A DNA stretch of 64,000 nt from Meconema thalassinum (Eukaryota > Arthropoda > Insecta > Orthoptera > Tettigoniidae), in the NCBI GenBank assembly GCA_946902985.2, contig OX336389.2, positions 982,016,482 through 982,080,481 of the forward strand, written 5' to 3'. Both the position numbers and the translations under genes were made by a program. Within the stretch, counting starts at the first letter, position 1. Every line of letters begins with the position of its first letter. Under the pieces are notes generated by a model, which saw only the letters and a list, made by a program, of their open reading frames with translations, had not been told where the DNA came from and did not search any database. Positions 1 through 11,585 of the stretch are shown piece by piece.

Positions 1-1140
1 GGCGTAAAAGCCACGATAACCTCTCATTTAAAATTAATCACTCAGTCTCGTGTGACAAAACTTAGAAGAGGTGGGTTCGATTTCCACCTCAGTTGTCCTA
101 CAATTGTCTTTGCGTGTTTTCCTTCTTTTACTATATGTTCCTAACTAAAGGCCACGGCTGCTTCCTTCCAAGTCCTAGCCTTGATTGCGAATACAAACAC
201 TACTATACCATAGCCGACACGATGACACATTATCGGACGATGGCCAATGCTGCCTGCCATAGAGAAAGTGAATATTTACAGCTTAAGCTTTTTCTGCTCC
301 TGCTGCTAAAATTCTTTGCGCTTTTGCACAGTACGGGTGGGCTAATTTTGCGTTACTGTGTTGGCTTTATCAATACAGTTTACCCCACCGATTTTGGCCA
401 GTCAGCCCCGGTTGGACAGTCGTACAGAGGACAGCCTGCGAGCGTCAGGCATGTGCAATTAATGTACGTGAGTTGTCATTAGCGCGATAATCTGGACTGT
501 TAAAATCGTGATGTGTGCTCTGCTGATGAATAAATTAAATACAGTAGAAAGCTGATATTTATCATAATTACTTCTAGTTCATTGTGTGCGTGTTGTGTTA
601 CTTATAGTGGAGATTATGTTAGTGTGCGAAATGTCACCTATTCAATCAAAACTTTGTGGCAAACGTCTTCACAGCCAAACTCGTGAGGTTATAAAAATGT
701 TCATTCGTTTATGAAAAGTGAAGGAGCGCCAGGTAAGATCATAATTCCTCTGAAAAAAAAAGTGCAGGATAGAGGGTTAGTTGCAACAAAAGTGCCCAAG
801 AGGACCGTTAAAAGGTTCTTAAAGAAGGACAAAAGTGTGAGGAACTATATCGTTTGGAACACTAGGTATGAACCATCAGGTACCCAGTTGCATGACTGAT
901 ATTGATGATTTTGGTAAATTTGATATCCTGCTACAAATGCAGTAGTGCAATTAAAGTGACTATCATCTTTAACTTCAATTCTATCAGCTAACGGCCTCAG
1001 CAGACGCTGAGGAATGGAGAGTTATCGTATTTCAACAATCTTAAAATGCCAATGATGAAAGTTGCACTCGAACCTACTATATCTTGGTGTGGAAGTTGCC
1101 TGCAATATGTTTCACAGCACATCATCGTAGACGCAAAAAA
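1..1140. other. no recognised gene
   Basis: Nothing recognisable as a gene. A short stretch at about 70-85 resembles a tRNA B box (GGTTCGATTTCC) and could be the end of a SINE cut by the window edge. A short lysine-rich reading frame at 711-899 has no family I recognise and no supporting context. Confidence 0.4.
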
Positions 1141-1142
1141 AC

Positions 1143-1662
1143 GTGCTAGTTCGCAAAAAATTGCAAGGTTCTGATTTTTTGTATGTTGTTAGGATATATA
1201 CCAATAGTGTAAAACCAAGTTTGCAACCTCGAAAGACCTGTGCTAACTTCGTGGTGCTCGAAAAACCTCGAAATTTTGAGACGTTTTTCGGTTATTGGCT
1301 CACAACTTCCAAAATATGCATTCTATGGCAATGTCACCCATTACATTCTTAAAGAAGACAAAATTACCGACAATTTGAGCGCAACTCCAGCTCTGTATAT
1401 CTTATAGATCTCGAGATATAACACTTCAAACATGGGCCTTTTTTTTCAAATAGTTCGAAATTTGTAGTAAGCTAGTCTTTCGAACAAAATTCCGTCTAAA
1501 ATACTCATTCTACGAAGAAAGGCATCGGAAGTAAAGTTGTAGAGCAGTTATTTACCTTTACTTTAAGCCTACGCAAAACGCTGTAAGGCTAATAGTTATC
1601 TTGTTATCAGGTAAAAACAAACTAAGGAAATCGGATATTTAAAAAAATAGGGCTTCGAATGT
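1143..1662 (+). repeat. left copy of ~0.5 kb inverted repeat flanking the PIN/CXC gene
   Basis: This stretch reappears in reverse complement at 19428-19925 with long runs of identity and small indels, by eye roughly 85-90 percent. The two copies face each other across the PIN/CXC gene. If the LINE inserted between them is removed, they lie about 2 kb apart, which is the layout of long terminal inverted repeats of a DNA transposon. The outer limits are uncertain by about 10 bases and I could not find a convincing target-site duplication, so two independent insertions of a dispersed repeat remain possible. Confidence 0.7.
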
Positions 1663-1702
1663 ACATTGTTATCAATATTGCGCAGTTATCTATTAATGTC
1701 AT

Positions 1703-1910
1703 GGGGAGCGTGATGGTAGAGTGGCCTAGCTGCTCGTCTTTCACCCGGACGGCCGTGGTTAGAATCCCGATGACAGCAGTGTGGAATTTTCAACTGAAAC
1801 ATCACGTGGTGTCAGGAAGGGCATCCGGCCTTAAATCCCCGGCCAAAACCAAAATGAGCCTGGTTGGCTCCGGCGACCCCAATTAATTGGGAAAAGCCGA
1901 AGAAAGTTTT
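1703..1910 (+). mobile_element. tRNA-derived SINE
   Basis: The head has tRNA-like promoter boxes: an A-box-like GGTAGAGTGGCC and a B-box-like GTGGTTAGAATCCC. The body contains the GGCATCCGGCC motif common in invertebrate SINEs. It is flanked by a 17-bp target-site duplication (TTATCTATTAATRTCAT, one mismatch) at 1686-1702 and 1911-1927, so the element limits are well defined at 208 bp. It lies between the left inverted repeat and the PIN/CXC gene. Confidence 0.85.
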
Positions 1911-3237
1911 TTATCTATTAATATCATTTTTTTGTGGTTTGGGTGCCTGGAAGAAATCGCTCTTAGAGATAAGGCAGTCAATGTCATACCTACTCTTTGA
2001 GTAAAACTCGCTGTACTTTTACTTATGTTATGTTGATTGCAATAAAGTGTTTCTAATCTAATCTATTTTTGTGATAATTAATACGAGTTGTCCCCATATC
2101 CCATGGCTCTATTCTCCGAAGAGGGAATGCGAAAAGGAACAAAATCATCGTTCTACTCTGCCTTTACGCCCCTCCCAGAAAACGTCGCCGTTGGACTAAG
2201 AACTTTTGTTGTAGTGGATGGAGGATACTTGCTCCATAAGTTTATATGGCAACGGAACAGCTCAGTGAGGGAAATTGTAGCTACTTTTATCACCTATACG
2301 ACCAACCATTTTGGAAAAAATGTCTCAGTAGTATTCGATGGCTACCCAGAAGAGGGGACAGCTAAGAGCACAAAAACAGAAGAACGGCTACGACGTTATG
2401 CAGCCTCAGCGTGCAGCGATATCTTTTTTGAAGAATCGACACTGATCGAAGTGGTACAAGAAAAGCTTTTGTCCAACCCAAAAAACAAGCAGCGCCTGAT
2501 CAACTTAATGTGTACTGGACTGGATATACAAGGGATCGAATCAAAGCAAGCTCCAGAGGACGCGGACTGCCTCATTGTGAGGTCAGCATTGGAAAAGAGC
2601 GACAGTACGAGCACGTCATAATCGCTGGAGAAGATATCGTCCTCTTTGTGCTCCTAAATGGATTGGGCGCCAACAAACAAAATGTTTCCTTCCTGAAAAG
2701 TGCCAGGGTTGGAACAGGTTGCAAGCAGTTCTTGTCAACATCATTCATTCGAGGAGATCTCTCACGCCCCCCTGGAATAGAGTTGTTCCTCCACGCCTTC
2801 AGTGGTTGCGACACCACCTCTGCCCTTTTCGGGCAAGGGAAAACGAAGATGTTGAGCGTCCTTTCAAAACAGCCAGACCTTCTTGACGCAGCTACCACTT
2901 TTCTGAATAACGCCACCCATGAGGAGATAGCCTCTGCTGGCAACAAATGCCTCGTGGCGTTGTATGGCGGTGGAGAAGACGATTCTCTCCACGCCTTGCG
3001 TTACGGGATATGTGTCCGATCTGCTGCCAGGGTTAAAGTCAACCTCGCTCGTCTGCCCCCAACCGAAGAGGCTGCTGCCCAACATTCCTACAAAACCTAC
3101 CACCAGGTGCAGGAGAGGTTGGGGGTTGAGAAAGAGCACACCAAGTGGGGATGGACAAGGAGTCAGCAGGGGCTGACACCGGTGGCCTCACACAAGGAAC
3201 CAGCGCCGCAAACTCTGCTGAAACTCCTGTCATGCAG

Positions 3238-3377
3238 GTAAGGTAATCCATTCGTATTAGGTCGGTTCTAGTCAATGTCCAATGCTGGACATAGGTATTT
3301 TTTTCTGATTAGAATTAAAAAAATTGAATCTGTTGTAACCTGGAGTTATTATGACTGCTGAAATTCTTGTCATACAG
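3238..3377 (+). other. intron 1 of the PIN/CXC gene
   Basis: It starts GTAAGG and ends CATACAG. Splicing joins ...LLSC-R to RCLKECG with a phase-2 junction and rebuilds the CXC-like cysteine run, which supports it being a genuine intron. Confidence 0.7.
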
Positions 3378-3599
3378 GTGCCTGAAAGAGTGCGGAGCAG
3401 GGCTGAAATGCTCTGCTCTCTGTAAAATTTGTCGGGGGAAGACCTGCCTTAATTCTTCTACCCTAGAAATGACTGAGTCTGACGAAGAAGATGACTTCGA
3501 CGACCCCCTTTTACATCCAGATCCAAATACACAGGAGTCTCCGGAGCCCCAAGAAGAGCCGTATGAAGAGCCTGGGCCTTCCAAACTCGCTGAGTGCAG

Positions 3600-3685
3600 G
3601 TAAGCCTAACATCACATACCTGCCCTTTTGTTGTAATTTATTAATAAATAGTAGGTAATTAGCGTGTTGCGTGTTTCTGTCGCAG
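3600..3685 (+). other. intron 2 of the PIN/CXC gene
   Basis: It starts GTAAGC and ends TCGCAG, only 86 bp. It has the same phase as intron 1 and again splits an AGG codon. It joins ...LAEC-R to CLLRPLHH. Confidence 0.6.
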
Positions 3686-3756
3686 GTGTTTGCTGAGGCC
3701 CCTCCATCACTTCGCCACTGTGACATCAATACTGATAAGAAATTACTCATTATCAT

Positions 3757-6567
3757 TATAATAATAATAATAATAATAATAAAAATAAATTCAGCCCTTT
3801 AATCCCCTAAGGGATTGTCTAGGCAGGGATTTTTCTCCATTACACTCATTAGGTGAGCAGTCCTAAAGAGTAGTGAGGCACTTAGTGGTGCACTTTTCTG
3901 GCATGTTCTGTTCTTGAATTGTTCTTATAGCTATTGATATACCTATTCCTAACCTAGTTACAGTATTGTCTATGTTCTGTATTCTTGTTCTTATATCTAA
4001 TATTTGCAAAATTGTTAATGTTTCTAGCACGTTCACTTTATTTTAGTACAGTTTTAAATGTCCTCAATACATTATCGCTATTGTATTTAAGGGTTCACTA
4101 TGTTGCACTGTGTTGTTCCTTTCCTTTCCTTTCCTTTCCTCGCATATACTATGTTTTGAAGAGGATCATCTCTAGGGTTTTCCACTCTTGTCTGTCTCTT
4201 GCTCTTCTTGTCCATTGTGGTCCGGCAAATTTCTTGAATTTGTCAGCCCAGCGTGTCCTCTGTCTTCCTACGTTTCTCCTGCCGGTTCTGGGGTCCCACA
4301 TCGTTAGTCTGTTCGTCCACCTTCTATGCTCCATCCTCGCTACGTGGCCTCCCCATTTACATTTTAGTCTGTCCACTGTGTTGATGACGTCTTTAATACT
4401 GGTTCTTCTGCGTATCTCCTCGTTCCGTATTCTGTCTTTCAGCGTGATATTGAGGATTTTTCGTTCCATCCTGCGTTGGACTATCTGGAGCGTTTTTCTC
4501 TGCTGCGAAGTTAGTGACCATGTTTGACATCCATACAGCATTACTGGGATTACACATTTCTCTAGAACTTGTGTTTTCAGGCTTAGTTTCTGAGATTTAA
4601 CTCCTAAAATGAATTTCAAGGACCAGAATTTTTTCCATGCTTGCCCAATTCTTCTTTTGATTTCTTTCTCCGTATTGGTATGGAATGAAATATTTTGACC
4701 TAGGTTGTATAGTCCTGGACATACTCTAATGTTTCACCGTCAATATTTACTGGGTTTTCTGTCGCATTTTTCATCAGTTTCGTTTTACTCGGGTTCATGG
4801 TTAGGCCAGCTTCTTTGCTGACCTTGTTTAATTCTGTTACCATTTGTTCTAAGTCTGATGCAGATTTTGCCATGAGTATGATGTCGTCTGCAAACCGTAG
4901 GTGTGTCAGGTTTTGTCCAACTATGTTGATGCCGTGTCTTGTTTTCCATTTCATTTTACGGAATTGGTTTTCTAGCAGGCAAGTGAATAGTTTTGGTGAG
5001 AGGGGGTCTCCTTGTTTCACTCCTCTCTCTAGCTCGAAGTGTTTTCCCTCCATTTCTGTCCGTATTTTTGCCTGGCTACTCTCGTAGATTTTTGCTAGAA
5101 GACTGATATACCTTTTCTGTGTGTTTTGGTTCTCTAGGGCCTCTAGAACATATGTGTGTTCCACGGAGTCAAAGGCTTTGTTATAGTCTATAAATGCAAT
5201 ATAGGCTTTAAGGTTGAATTCTTGCAGTTTTTCGATGAGTTGGTTTACTGTTTGGAGGTGGTCCACCGTGCTGAATCCTGATCTGAAACCTGCTTGTTCT
5301 ATAGGTTGGTTTTCCTCTAGTGATTTTGACATTCTCTTGGTTAGTATTTTTGTGAACAGTTTGTATAGACTTGGCAGCAGACTTATCGGTCTATAGTTGT
5401 TGATGTCGTCTTTAGCTCCTTTTTTATGGAGCAGGATTATAGTGCTTAGTTTCCATTCCGCTGGTATTTCTTCAGATTCGAGTATTGTGTTGAAGAGTCG
5501 AGTGATGATTGCTACAAGTTCCTCACCTCCCCATTTTAGGTATTCGTTAAATATACCATCGTCACCTGGGCATCTTTCATTTTTTTATTTATTTTATTGC
5601 TGCACTCACCTCGCATTGAAGGATGGGGGGGGGGGGGGTATTTCCTCTTCCTGGTGACCCTTCCGATTATTCAAATTTTGAATCATACTTTCCCTCTCGA
5701 GGGTGCTGGAGTATAGTTTCTCGTAGAATTCCGTGGCATGTCGCAGTATCTCTTCTCTTGAAGCTAGTCTATTTTCTTTTACATCCTTCACTCCTAATAT
5801 CCAGTGTTTGCAATCTGATATTTCTTTCCTGATCTTTCTTACTGATGTCGATCTTTCTATAGCCTTCTTGATCATTTCGGTGTTGTGATCTCGGATATCC
5901 TTTCGGATTTCTCTTTTTGTGCGTTTGTTCAATTCCGCATATTCTGTCCTTTTCTGATGGTTGGTTTTTGCTTCCCGTTTTAATTTCTCCCTCTCGTCAA
6001 TCAGTCGTCTGGTGCTTTCTTTCAGTTTATTACCCTTTCCGACTTTTTCACCCCAATAGAGGATTCTGTAGCAGCTTGTGTGATGCACTTCTCCAGTTTA
6101 TCATATAGGTTCTGTGTGCTCATCTCCTCTTGTTCTTCCAGCTCTTGCAGGTTCTTCTTCAGTTTCTCTGTGTACTGGATTCGGTTGGTTCTTTCCGGGT
6201 CGAACCTTTGGGTTTTAACGTATGGGCATTGTTTCTTTGGAATAAGCATTTTCATTCGAACCATTCTGTGACCTGTGTCAAGTTTCAGACCATTGATCAC
6301 CTGGATATCTTTGATGCCCTCTAGTCTGTCTGCTAGTATGAAGTCAATTTCATTCCTTCTTTACCCATTTGGTGCTCTCCATATCCACCTACTGCTTGGG
6401 TTTTTCTTGAAAAAGGTATTAACGATTTTTAGTCCTTGTCCCTGTGCATATTGTATAAGCCTGTCCCCTCGTTCGTTTCTGGATCCATAGCCGTAGGGTC
6501 CTATCGACTCCTCTTCCTCAATTTCTTGATTGCCGATTTTACTATTGAAGTCCCCCATTACAATGGT
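3757..6567 (-). mobile_element. LINE, 3' half (split by BEL insertion)
   Basis: This is the 3' half of a non-LTR retrotransposon whose 5' half lies at 18399-19400. The break falls inside the endonuclease: residues up to ...KAHRT are coded at 18.4 kb and MGDFNSKIG resumes at 6558. The 3' end (low coordinates) has a (TTA)n tail at 3757-3785 against the CXC gene exon 3. A poly-G run at 5623-5637 marks a local lesion upstream of the RT core. The clade is not certain. Confidence 0.85.
4149..6567 (-). pseudogene. LINE ORF2: endonuclease C-terminus and reverse transcriptase, broken
   Basis: Read downward, this codes for the APE endonuclease end (MGDFNSKIG, then the NERGDRLIQYAQ region), a lysine/glutamate-rich linker, and a reverse transcriptase with NNYRPISLLP, AFIDYNKAFDSVEH, GVKQGDPLSPKLF and the catalytic FADDIILMA (about 4870-4920). 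The C-terminal connection has VMLYGCQTW and RWADKFKKFAG, typical of LINE ORF2 proteins. The frame is broken near 6310, near 5600 (homopolymer region) and near 4705, so no full protein can be made. The RT core extends upstream of the methionine at 5332, to about 5580. Confidence 0.85.
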
Positions 6568-8890
6568 GGTGTATTCTTGGAATACACGGTATGATAGAGT
6601 ATATTTTTAATGCTCTTTTCTTGTTCATTCCTTCCTTTTTCTCAAACACCAACAGTGATCTTCTAGTTTCTCTTTGGTGGTCATGTCTCTTATGTCATTT
6701 GTGAGTCGGTTCTAGATATATATCTTCCATGACCCACCTAGCGTCATCTAGCAGCGAATCTCTGAAGTTCCTAAAATCTTCCCTGTACAAGAGGACTTCT
6801 TTATCCATCTCGCCACCAGATCTCGTCACCATCGCCAGCTATCATCTCTGTGATCAAGAGAACTTCGTCTACTTTTTCACTCACCATGCTGCGCTAGTAT
6901 CGTCTGCTATCAACTCTTTGAAGACCATTTCTTCAAGAGAATTTAACTTTCTTATGTTGGTTATGCTTATATGTCTTCCTTTTGTCTCCTACCCCCCACT
7001 CTTTTCCCTTCCTTGGTCCCTCTGCGCTTCGCTGAGTGGGTCTCACTTGTACGTCGACCGTCGACTCAGTCAAGGCTCAACTAGAGCCAGCCTCCTGAAC
7101 TCAAGAGGCATTTTCTTCATTCCACGCCATGTTGGAACTCTAATGTAAACCTTCAAAGGGAACTTCACCATCGCTATGCAGCAAAGATAAGTACAGACTT
7201 CAGGTTTTAACCTCATTCTCATCGTTATAATTCTACATGCTTTTAACGATCATTTTATAGGCAGTGTGAGATTACTTATTTGTGGCAATAATCATCCTTC
7301 GCGGCATTTTCCATGTGAAGCTTTTGCCTGTCTAAGCCAACTTTAATAGAAAGTAGCTTTTCTTAAGCTAATTAAATGAGAAATCTTCTCACAACGTGGG
7401 ATACCAATGAATACCCACTGTCTATAAAATATTTTGCTCTTTCCACCGCTGGAATAACTTTGGCCCTATTCTTCAGTCAAAATTGCTCTGGAACCTTCCA
7501 GTCACGCCGTCATGTATTTTCCACTCACATGTGTGAATACTTTCTCAAACTAAAGGATCTTCCTTATTATTTATTGCTCAATAGCTAACTTTTCTTCCTC
7601 CGTTGGGATTTTCTCTGGTGTACTTAATGACAATCTATAACTTTCTGAAGCAATAGACTTTCGCCTACCTAGTGCAACTAGTTACTTTCCATCATTGCAA
7701 TAACTTTCTTTGCCATAAACCTTTGCGCTACTACAGTGAACTTTTCATCCATTTAACAGACTATAGTGAAAACTAGTGCTTGTTCAACATTTCTACCGCG
7801 TCGCGATCGTCCGATTACCATAAATAAGGCCATGAACATTTATCCTCAATTCCAATTGATCTTTCCTAAACCTTTTACTAACAAACCATAATAATAAAGT
7901 TGTTACTTTAAGTCTTTTTTCAATGAGGTGTCACTCTATAGAAGTGCCCTCCCCTTTTTCTTATATAACATTAATTAACTTCTGCATAAATACGTGTCGA
8001 GTACACGTTTCAAACTTACATTGTTTCTCCCTTCTAATTAGGGAATACAATTCTTTCAACTCATGAGTGAGTTATTTCTTGGTCTCACGAAAGGGAAACT
8101 TGCCCCATTTGTCTCGTGATTCCTACTTAAACATAGGAAGTCTAGAACCTTCCTTTTGACTTTCTCTTCAGGTTTCACTGTAAGTGACCTGTCCTATCTT
8201 GTGTAACTATTATAATAGTTATTCAGCGTAAATATAAGAAGTTATAGGAACTTCTCTTTCGTTCTACCTGCTTTCTTTATTGTTATTTTCAAAGTTGTTA
8301 CTCTTTCTAGAATATTTTCTCAGAAATTTCTAGAAGTACACACCTTGTACTCTATTTACTGTCTAACTTTAATCACTTTAATTGTTCTTAACTTTTGTAC
8401 TTTATCCTCTCTATTTTGAAATCTTGCGAGGATTTTAAAACATATAAAGGTTTGAAACCAATAGAATTGTTAATTGTCTGGCGCAAACTTTAGATGTTTT
8501 TTCGGAGGTCTGTGACCCCAGTTGTTATAAAGTTTAAATTATATATTTGGCAAAAAACTACTACTTATTTGTTAAATTCATTACGCTCTTTTGCATTGTT
8601 AAAATAAATTCAAGTTCCTTTTCTTTGACTCATCATTTTTCTAATACTACAGTTAGGCAAGATCCTGTCTTTCCTGACTCTTCCTAGGTTCATGCCCTCG
8701 TTAATGCAAATAAACCTTGTGATAGGGTTTTCACCACTCGTCGCATTTGAGCAAGTACTCATAATTATAACTTATGTCAAACTCTCTTCCTATTTCTCCA
8801 TCCTTTTTTCTCTGGTCCGAAACCCACTTCCTTTTCTTAATCATCTTCCCTTGGGGGTTAGGTTATTCCCCAGCCAATAATCTACCCAAA
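6568..8890 (+). repeat. BEL/Pao 5' LTR
   Basis: It starts GGTGTATTCTTGG and ends ...CTACCCAAA, and matches 12927-18398 apart from the insertions there. At 2323 bp it is long for this group. It carries a reading frame of 139 codons at 6729-7148 that is also present in the other LTR. Confidence 0.85.
6729..7148 (+). CDS. LTR-internal reading frame, unknown
   Basis: An ATG-started frame of 139 codons inside the 5' LTR, in element sense. The predicted product is serine- and leucine-rich with a hydrophobic stretch around LMLVMLICLPFVSYPPLF. It resembles no family I know. The same frame is kept in the 3' LTR, where a 252-bp in-frame duplication lengthens it to 223 codons. It may simply be a stop-poor, pyrimidine-rich stretch. 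Confidence 0.25.
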   Translation: MTHLASSSSESLKFLKSSLYKRTSLSISPPDLVTIASYHLCDQENFVYFFTHHAALVSSAINSLKTISSREFNFLMLVMLICLPFVSYPPLFSLPWSLCASLSGSHLYVDRRLSQGSTRASLLNSRGIFFIPRHVGTLM

Positions 8891-8893
8891 ATT

Positions 8894-8910
8894 TGGTCCC
8901 AGAAACCCGG
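8894..8910 (+). other. candidate BEL/Pao primer-binding site
   Basis: The bases TGGTCCCAGAAAC start three bases after the 5' LTR end. The leading TGG is what is expected for pairing with the CCA end of a tRNA. The tRNA is not identified. Confidence 0.5.
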
Positions 8911-9152
8911 GAGAGTCCATTTGTCATTCTCTTTTTTTCTCAAGGTTATTTGACAATACCTTACAAATTATTAATATCTGCTTTGAATCTTTCAGCTATA
9001 ACTACATCGTGCAAAGCCTGTGAAGTGGAAAGAGGCCGCTCCTGTCTCCTTTGGGGTGTCCCCTTCTTTCAACTTATTCGCTGCTGCCAGCCTGGCAGCA
9101 ATTCCAAGGTTCCACAGTTTCGTAAGTTGTACTTTAATCTATTTACCTTGAC

Positions 9153-11260
9153 ATGGCTCCTACTGAAAAGGATGAAACTCTCATTGCCAGACGTTCTTCC
9201 TACAAAGGGCAACTCACCAGATTTAGAAATTTCATCAAAAAAATAAATCCCGCCGAGTGTGATCTAGACATCTTGACACAACGCCTTAAGTTGTACGAAC
9301 GGTCCTATGATTACTACGATCAAATTCAAACCGAGATTGAATCCGCTTGTCCAGAACTTCAATCGGATCGGGACGAGGTTGAACCCTTGTATTTTGAAGG
9401 GATTGCCAAGGCCCACCAACTGTTCCGCAGTATCTCAGAACCGGACACTAGGGTCATCAATCCGGCCCAATTCGCACCCGCTTCAGTTCACAAAGATAAA
9501 CCGAAACCGTTACTTCCTAAGATAACTCTACCTCACTTCTCAGGCCAGGAAGGTGAATGGTATTCTTTTTACGAACTTTACTGCTCACTTATTCATGAAA
9601 ACTCAGACATTGTCGACATTCATAAGTTCTATTTCCTGCGTGCGTCCTTGGAAGGCGAGGCCTTGGCCTTGGTTGAATCACTGCCTTTAAGCGCAGATAA
9701 CTACCACATCGCCTTTAATCTCCTTAAAGGGAGATATGGTAATTTACGTTTGTGTGTGGTTCGCCACATTCGCTGTCTGTTCAACCTGCCAGTCGTCAAA
9801 CCTAATGACGCCACCTCTTTATGAGACCTGTCAGACTCCATGCAATTAAATGTTAGAGCGTTATATCAACTCAAGCAGCCAGTCCAAACTTGGGACACCG
9901 TCCTTATTCATCTAGCTACATCCAGATTCGATAATTCGACATTAAAGGCTTGGGAAATCGAACTCACTCGCAAGGAGGAATATTCGTTTGAACACCTTAT
10001 CTCGTTTCTGAACAGCCGGTGCCAAGTCCTTACAGCACTCTCATTTCAGTGCGAAAATGTCGAAACGAGTCATCAGTGTCACATTCTTGAGAAAAAACTT
10101 GTCTCTTCAAATGGTCATCAGCCCCCATCTGTCGAGAACAAGCAAACCCGTTCTGCTTCTTTCAACCATCCAAGAGAACATATCAGGCCGCTCAACAAAT
10201 CTTTAAAATGCACGCTCTGTAAAAAGTTTCACACTTTGTACTCGTGCAAATCCTTTAAAGAATTGTCTGTTGAAGACCGAAGGAAATTTGTCTTCAATAG
10301 TAAACATTGCTTCAACTGCTTGTCACCTAAGCATTCTTCTTCTAACTGTACGTCTTCCAACCTCTGTTTTCATTGCAAAAAACCGCATCATTCCTTATTG
10401 CACGTTCATGATCAATCGAGGTCACTAGTACCCGCTTCTTTAAACTCCATGCAGAGCAGCTCCGAACAAACTAATGCTTCTTCCTGCATTTCTAACGCCG
10501 AAACTTCTCACAGTGCGCAAGCCCTTTTGTCCACTGTACAATTCGAAATCCAAGATAAATTTGGAAATTGGTTTGGAACCCGCGGTCTTCTCGATTCCGC
10601 TTCAACTCACAACTTTGTTTCGCAATCGTTAATTAAAAAACTAGGTCTTTCGTCATCGCCTACTTCTATCAGTGTATCCGGCATTGACAATTTAAAAACT
10701 CAAGCCTTGCAGTCTTCAAAATTGAAAATCAGAGACGTTTGTCAAAGAAACACCAATCTTAACTTAAACTGTCTCATTCTTACCAGTATTGGCAAGGACA
10801 CTCCTAGCAGCCCTATTAATACTTCCGGTTTAAAGATTCCTTCGCACTTAAGGTTAGCTGATCCTCAGTTTAATGCTCAAGGTCCCATTGAGATACTTTT
10901 CAGTGCCAATATTTTCTGGAATTGCCTTCGTAAACAGGTCGCAAGTTATCTTCAAACGTGGTCGCCAGAGACACCGATTTTGGTTGGGTTATTACTGGTG
11001 AAATCCAACATCCCAGTCTTCAAACCAAATCGCAATGTCATTTTGTTACTGCTGACATAAATCCCTTTTCTGAAAAAGAGAACGCTTATGTTTCTGATCT
11101 CGATACATTTGAAAAACACTTGCCGAAACGATGTCTTATTGTAAACAACTACGCCACCTTTGTAAGTTGTTTAAATGGTTTTGCCTTATTTCTGCACAAA
11201 ATGGCAATTCAAGTTCGCCTCGCCTTGGGTAACTTCGTTTACCTTCTCATGTCATTTTTA
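9153..11260 (+). pseudogene. BEL/Pao Gag-protease region, broken
   Basis: The first part (9153-9821) is a BEL/Pao Gag N-terminus: a basic start, then PKITLPHFSGQEGEWYSFYE and the ALVESLPLSADNY region. An in-frame TGA at 9822-9824 interrupts it, and the same frame continues at 9825 to about 11057. That part holds zinc-knuckle-like cysteine and histidine clusters (CTLCKKFHTLYSC, CFNCLSPKHSSSNC, CFHCKKPHH) and a protease-like LLDSASTHNFV, where family members usually have DSG. Near 10958 the frame shifts and continues as DTDFGWVITG, the motif that normally follows the protease. No reverse transcriptase follows. Confidence 0.85.
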
Positions 11261-11585
11261 TAGCAGGTAATTGCTTAAACTTTCTATCGAAAACTATCTT
11301 CCCCTTGTGTAAAACCATGGCTATCAGTCACCATCATTTCGCTGTAAGCTATGTTTCACTTCTTTCGCTATTTAGTAGGATGGCCACGGCCGGCTCCTTC
11401 CACCTTCCTCACAATTGGAAGCCGCTTTTGAAACCGCATGAAAATCTGAATTCTCTAGCATCTAGAATAACTATTCTTACGCATAAACTCCTTCTCAATG
11501 TCCCAGCTTCTCTTCTTTGTTCGGAAGAATTAAGCTTTTTTCTGTTGAAAATTGTCGGATTCCGTGATCCTCAAGTTATGCGAAA

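Larger units (their letters stand above)
2103..3761 (+). pseudogene. PIN/XPG-like plus CXC-like domain protein, spliced, frameshifted
   Basis: Exon 1 (2103-3237, open from about 2088) codes for a PIN/XPG-like fold: VVDGGYLLHK, then VVFDGY, DADCLIV, IAGEDIVLFVLL and the diagnostic HAFSGCDTTSALFG. An intron with GTAAGG donor (3238) and CAG acceptor (3377) leads to exon 2 (3378-3599), which starts a cysteine-rich CXC-like segment (SCRCLKECG...CSALCKIC) and an acidic tail. A second GT-AG intron (3600-3685) leads to exon 3, which runs into a (TAA)n tract at a LINE end and stops at 3759-3761. Both introns split an arginine codon after AG. The acidic DGG, DG, DAD and GED positions suggest a metal-binding nuclease-like fold. 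There is a frameshift near 2603, just after DADCLIVRSALEKS. The N-terminal part of the family appears to be missing. I know this architecture only from uncharacterised invertebrate proteins, probably transposon-linked. Confidence 0.65.

Noticed and set aside
3985..4527. Plus-strand frame of 180 codons
   Set aside because: Antisense to the LINE ORF2 C-terminus.
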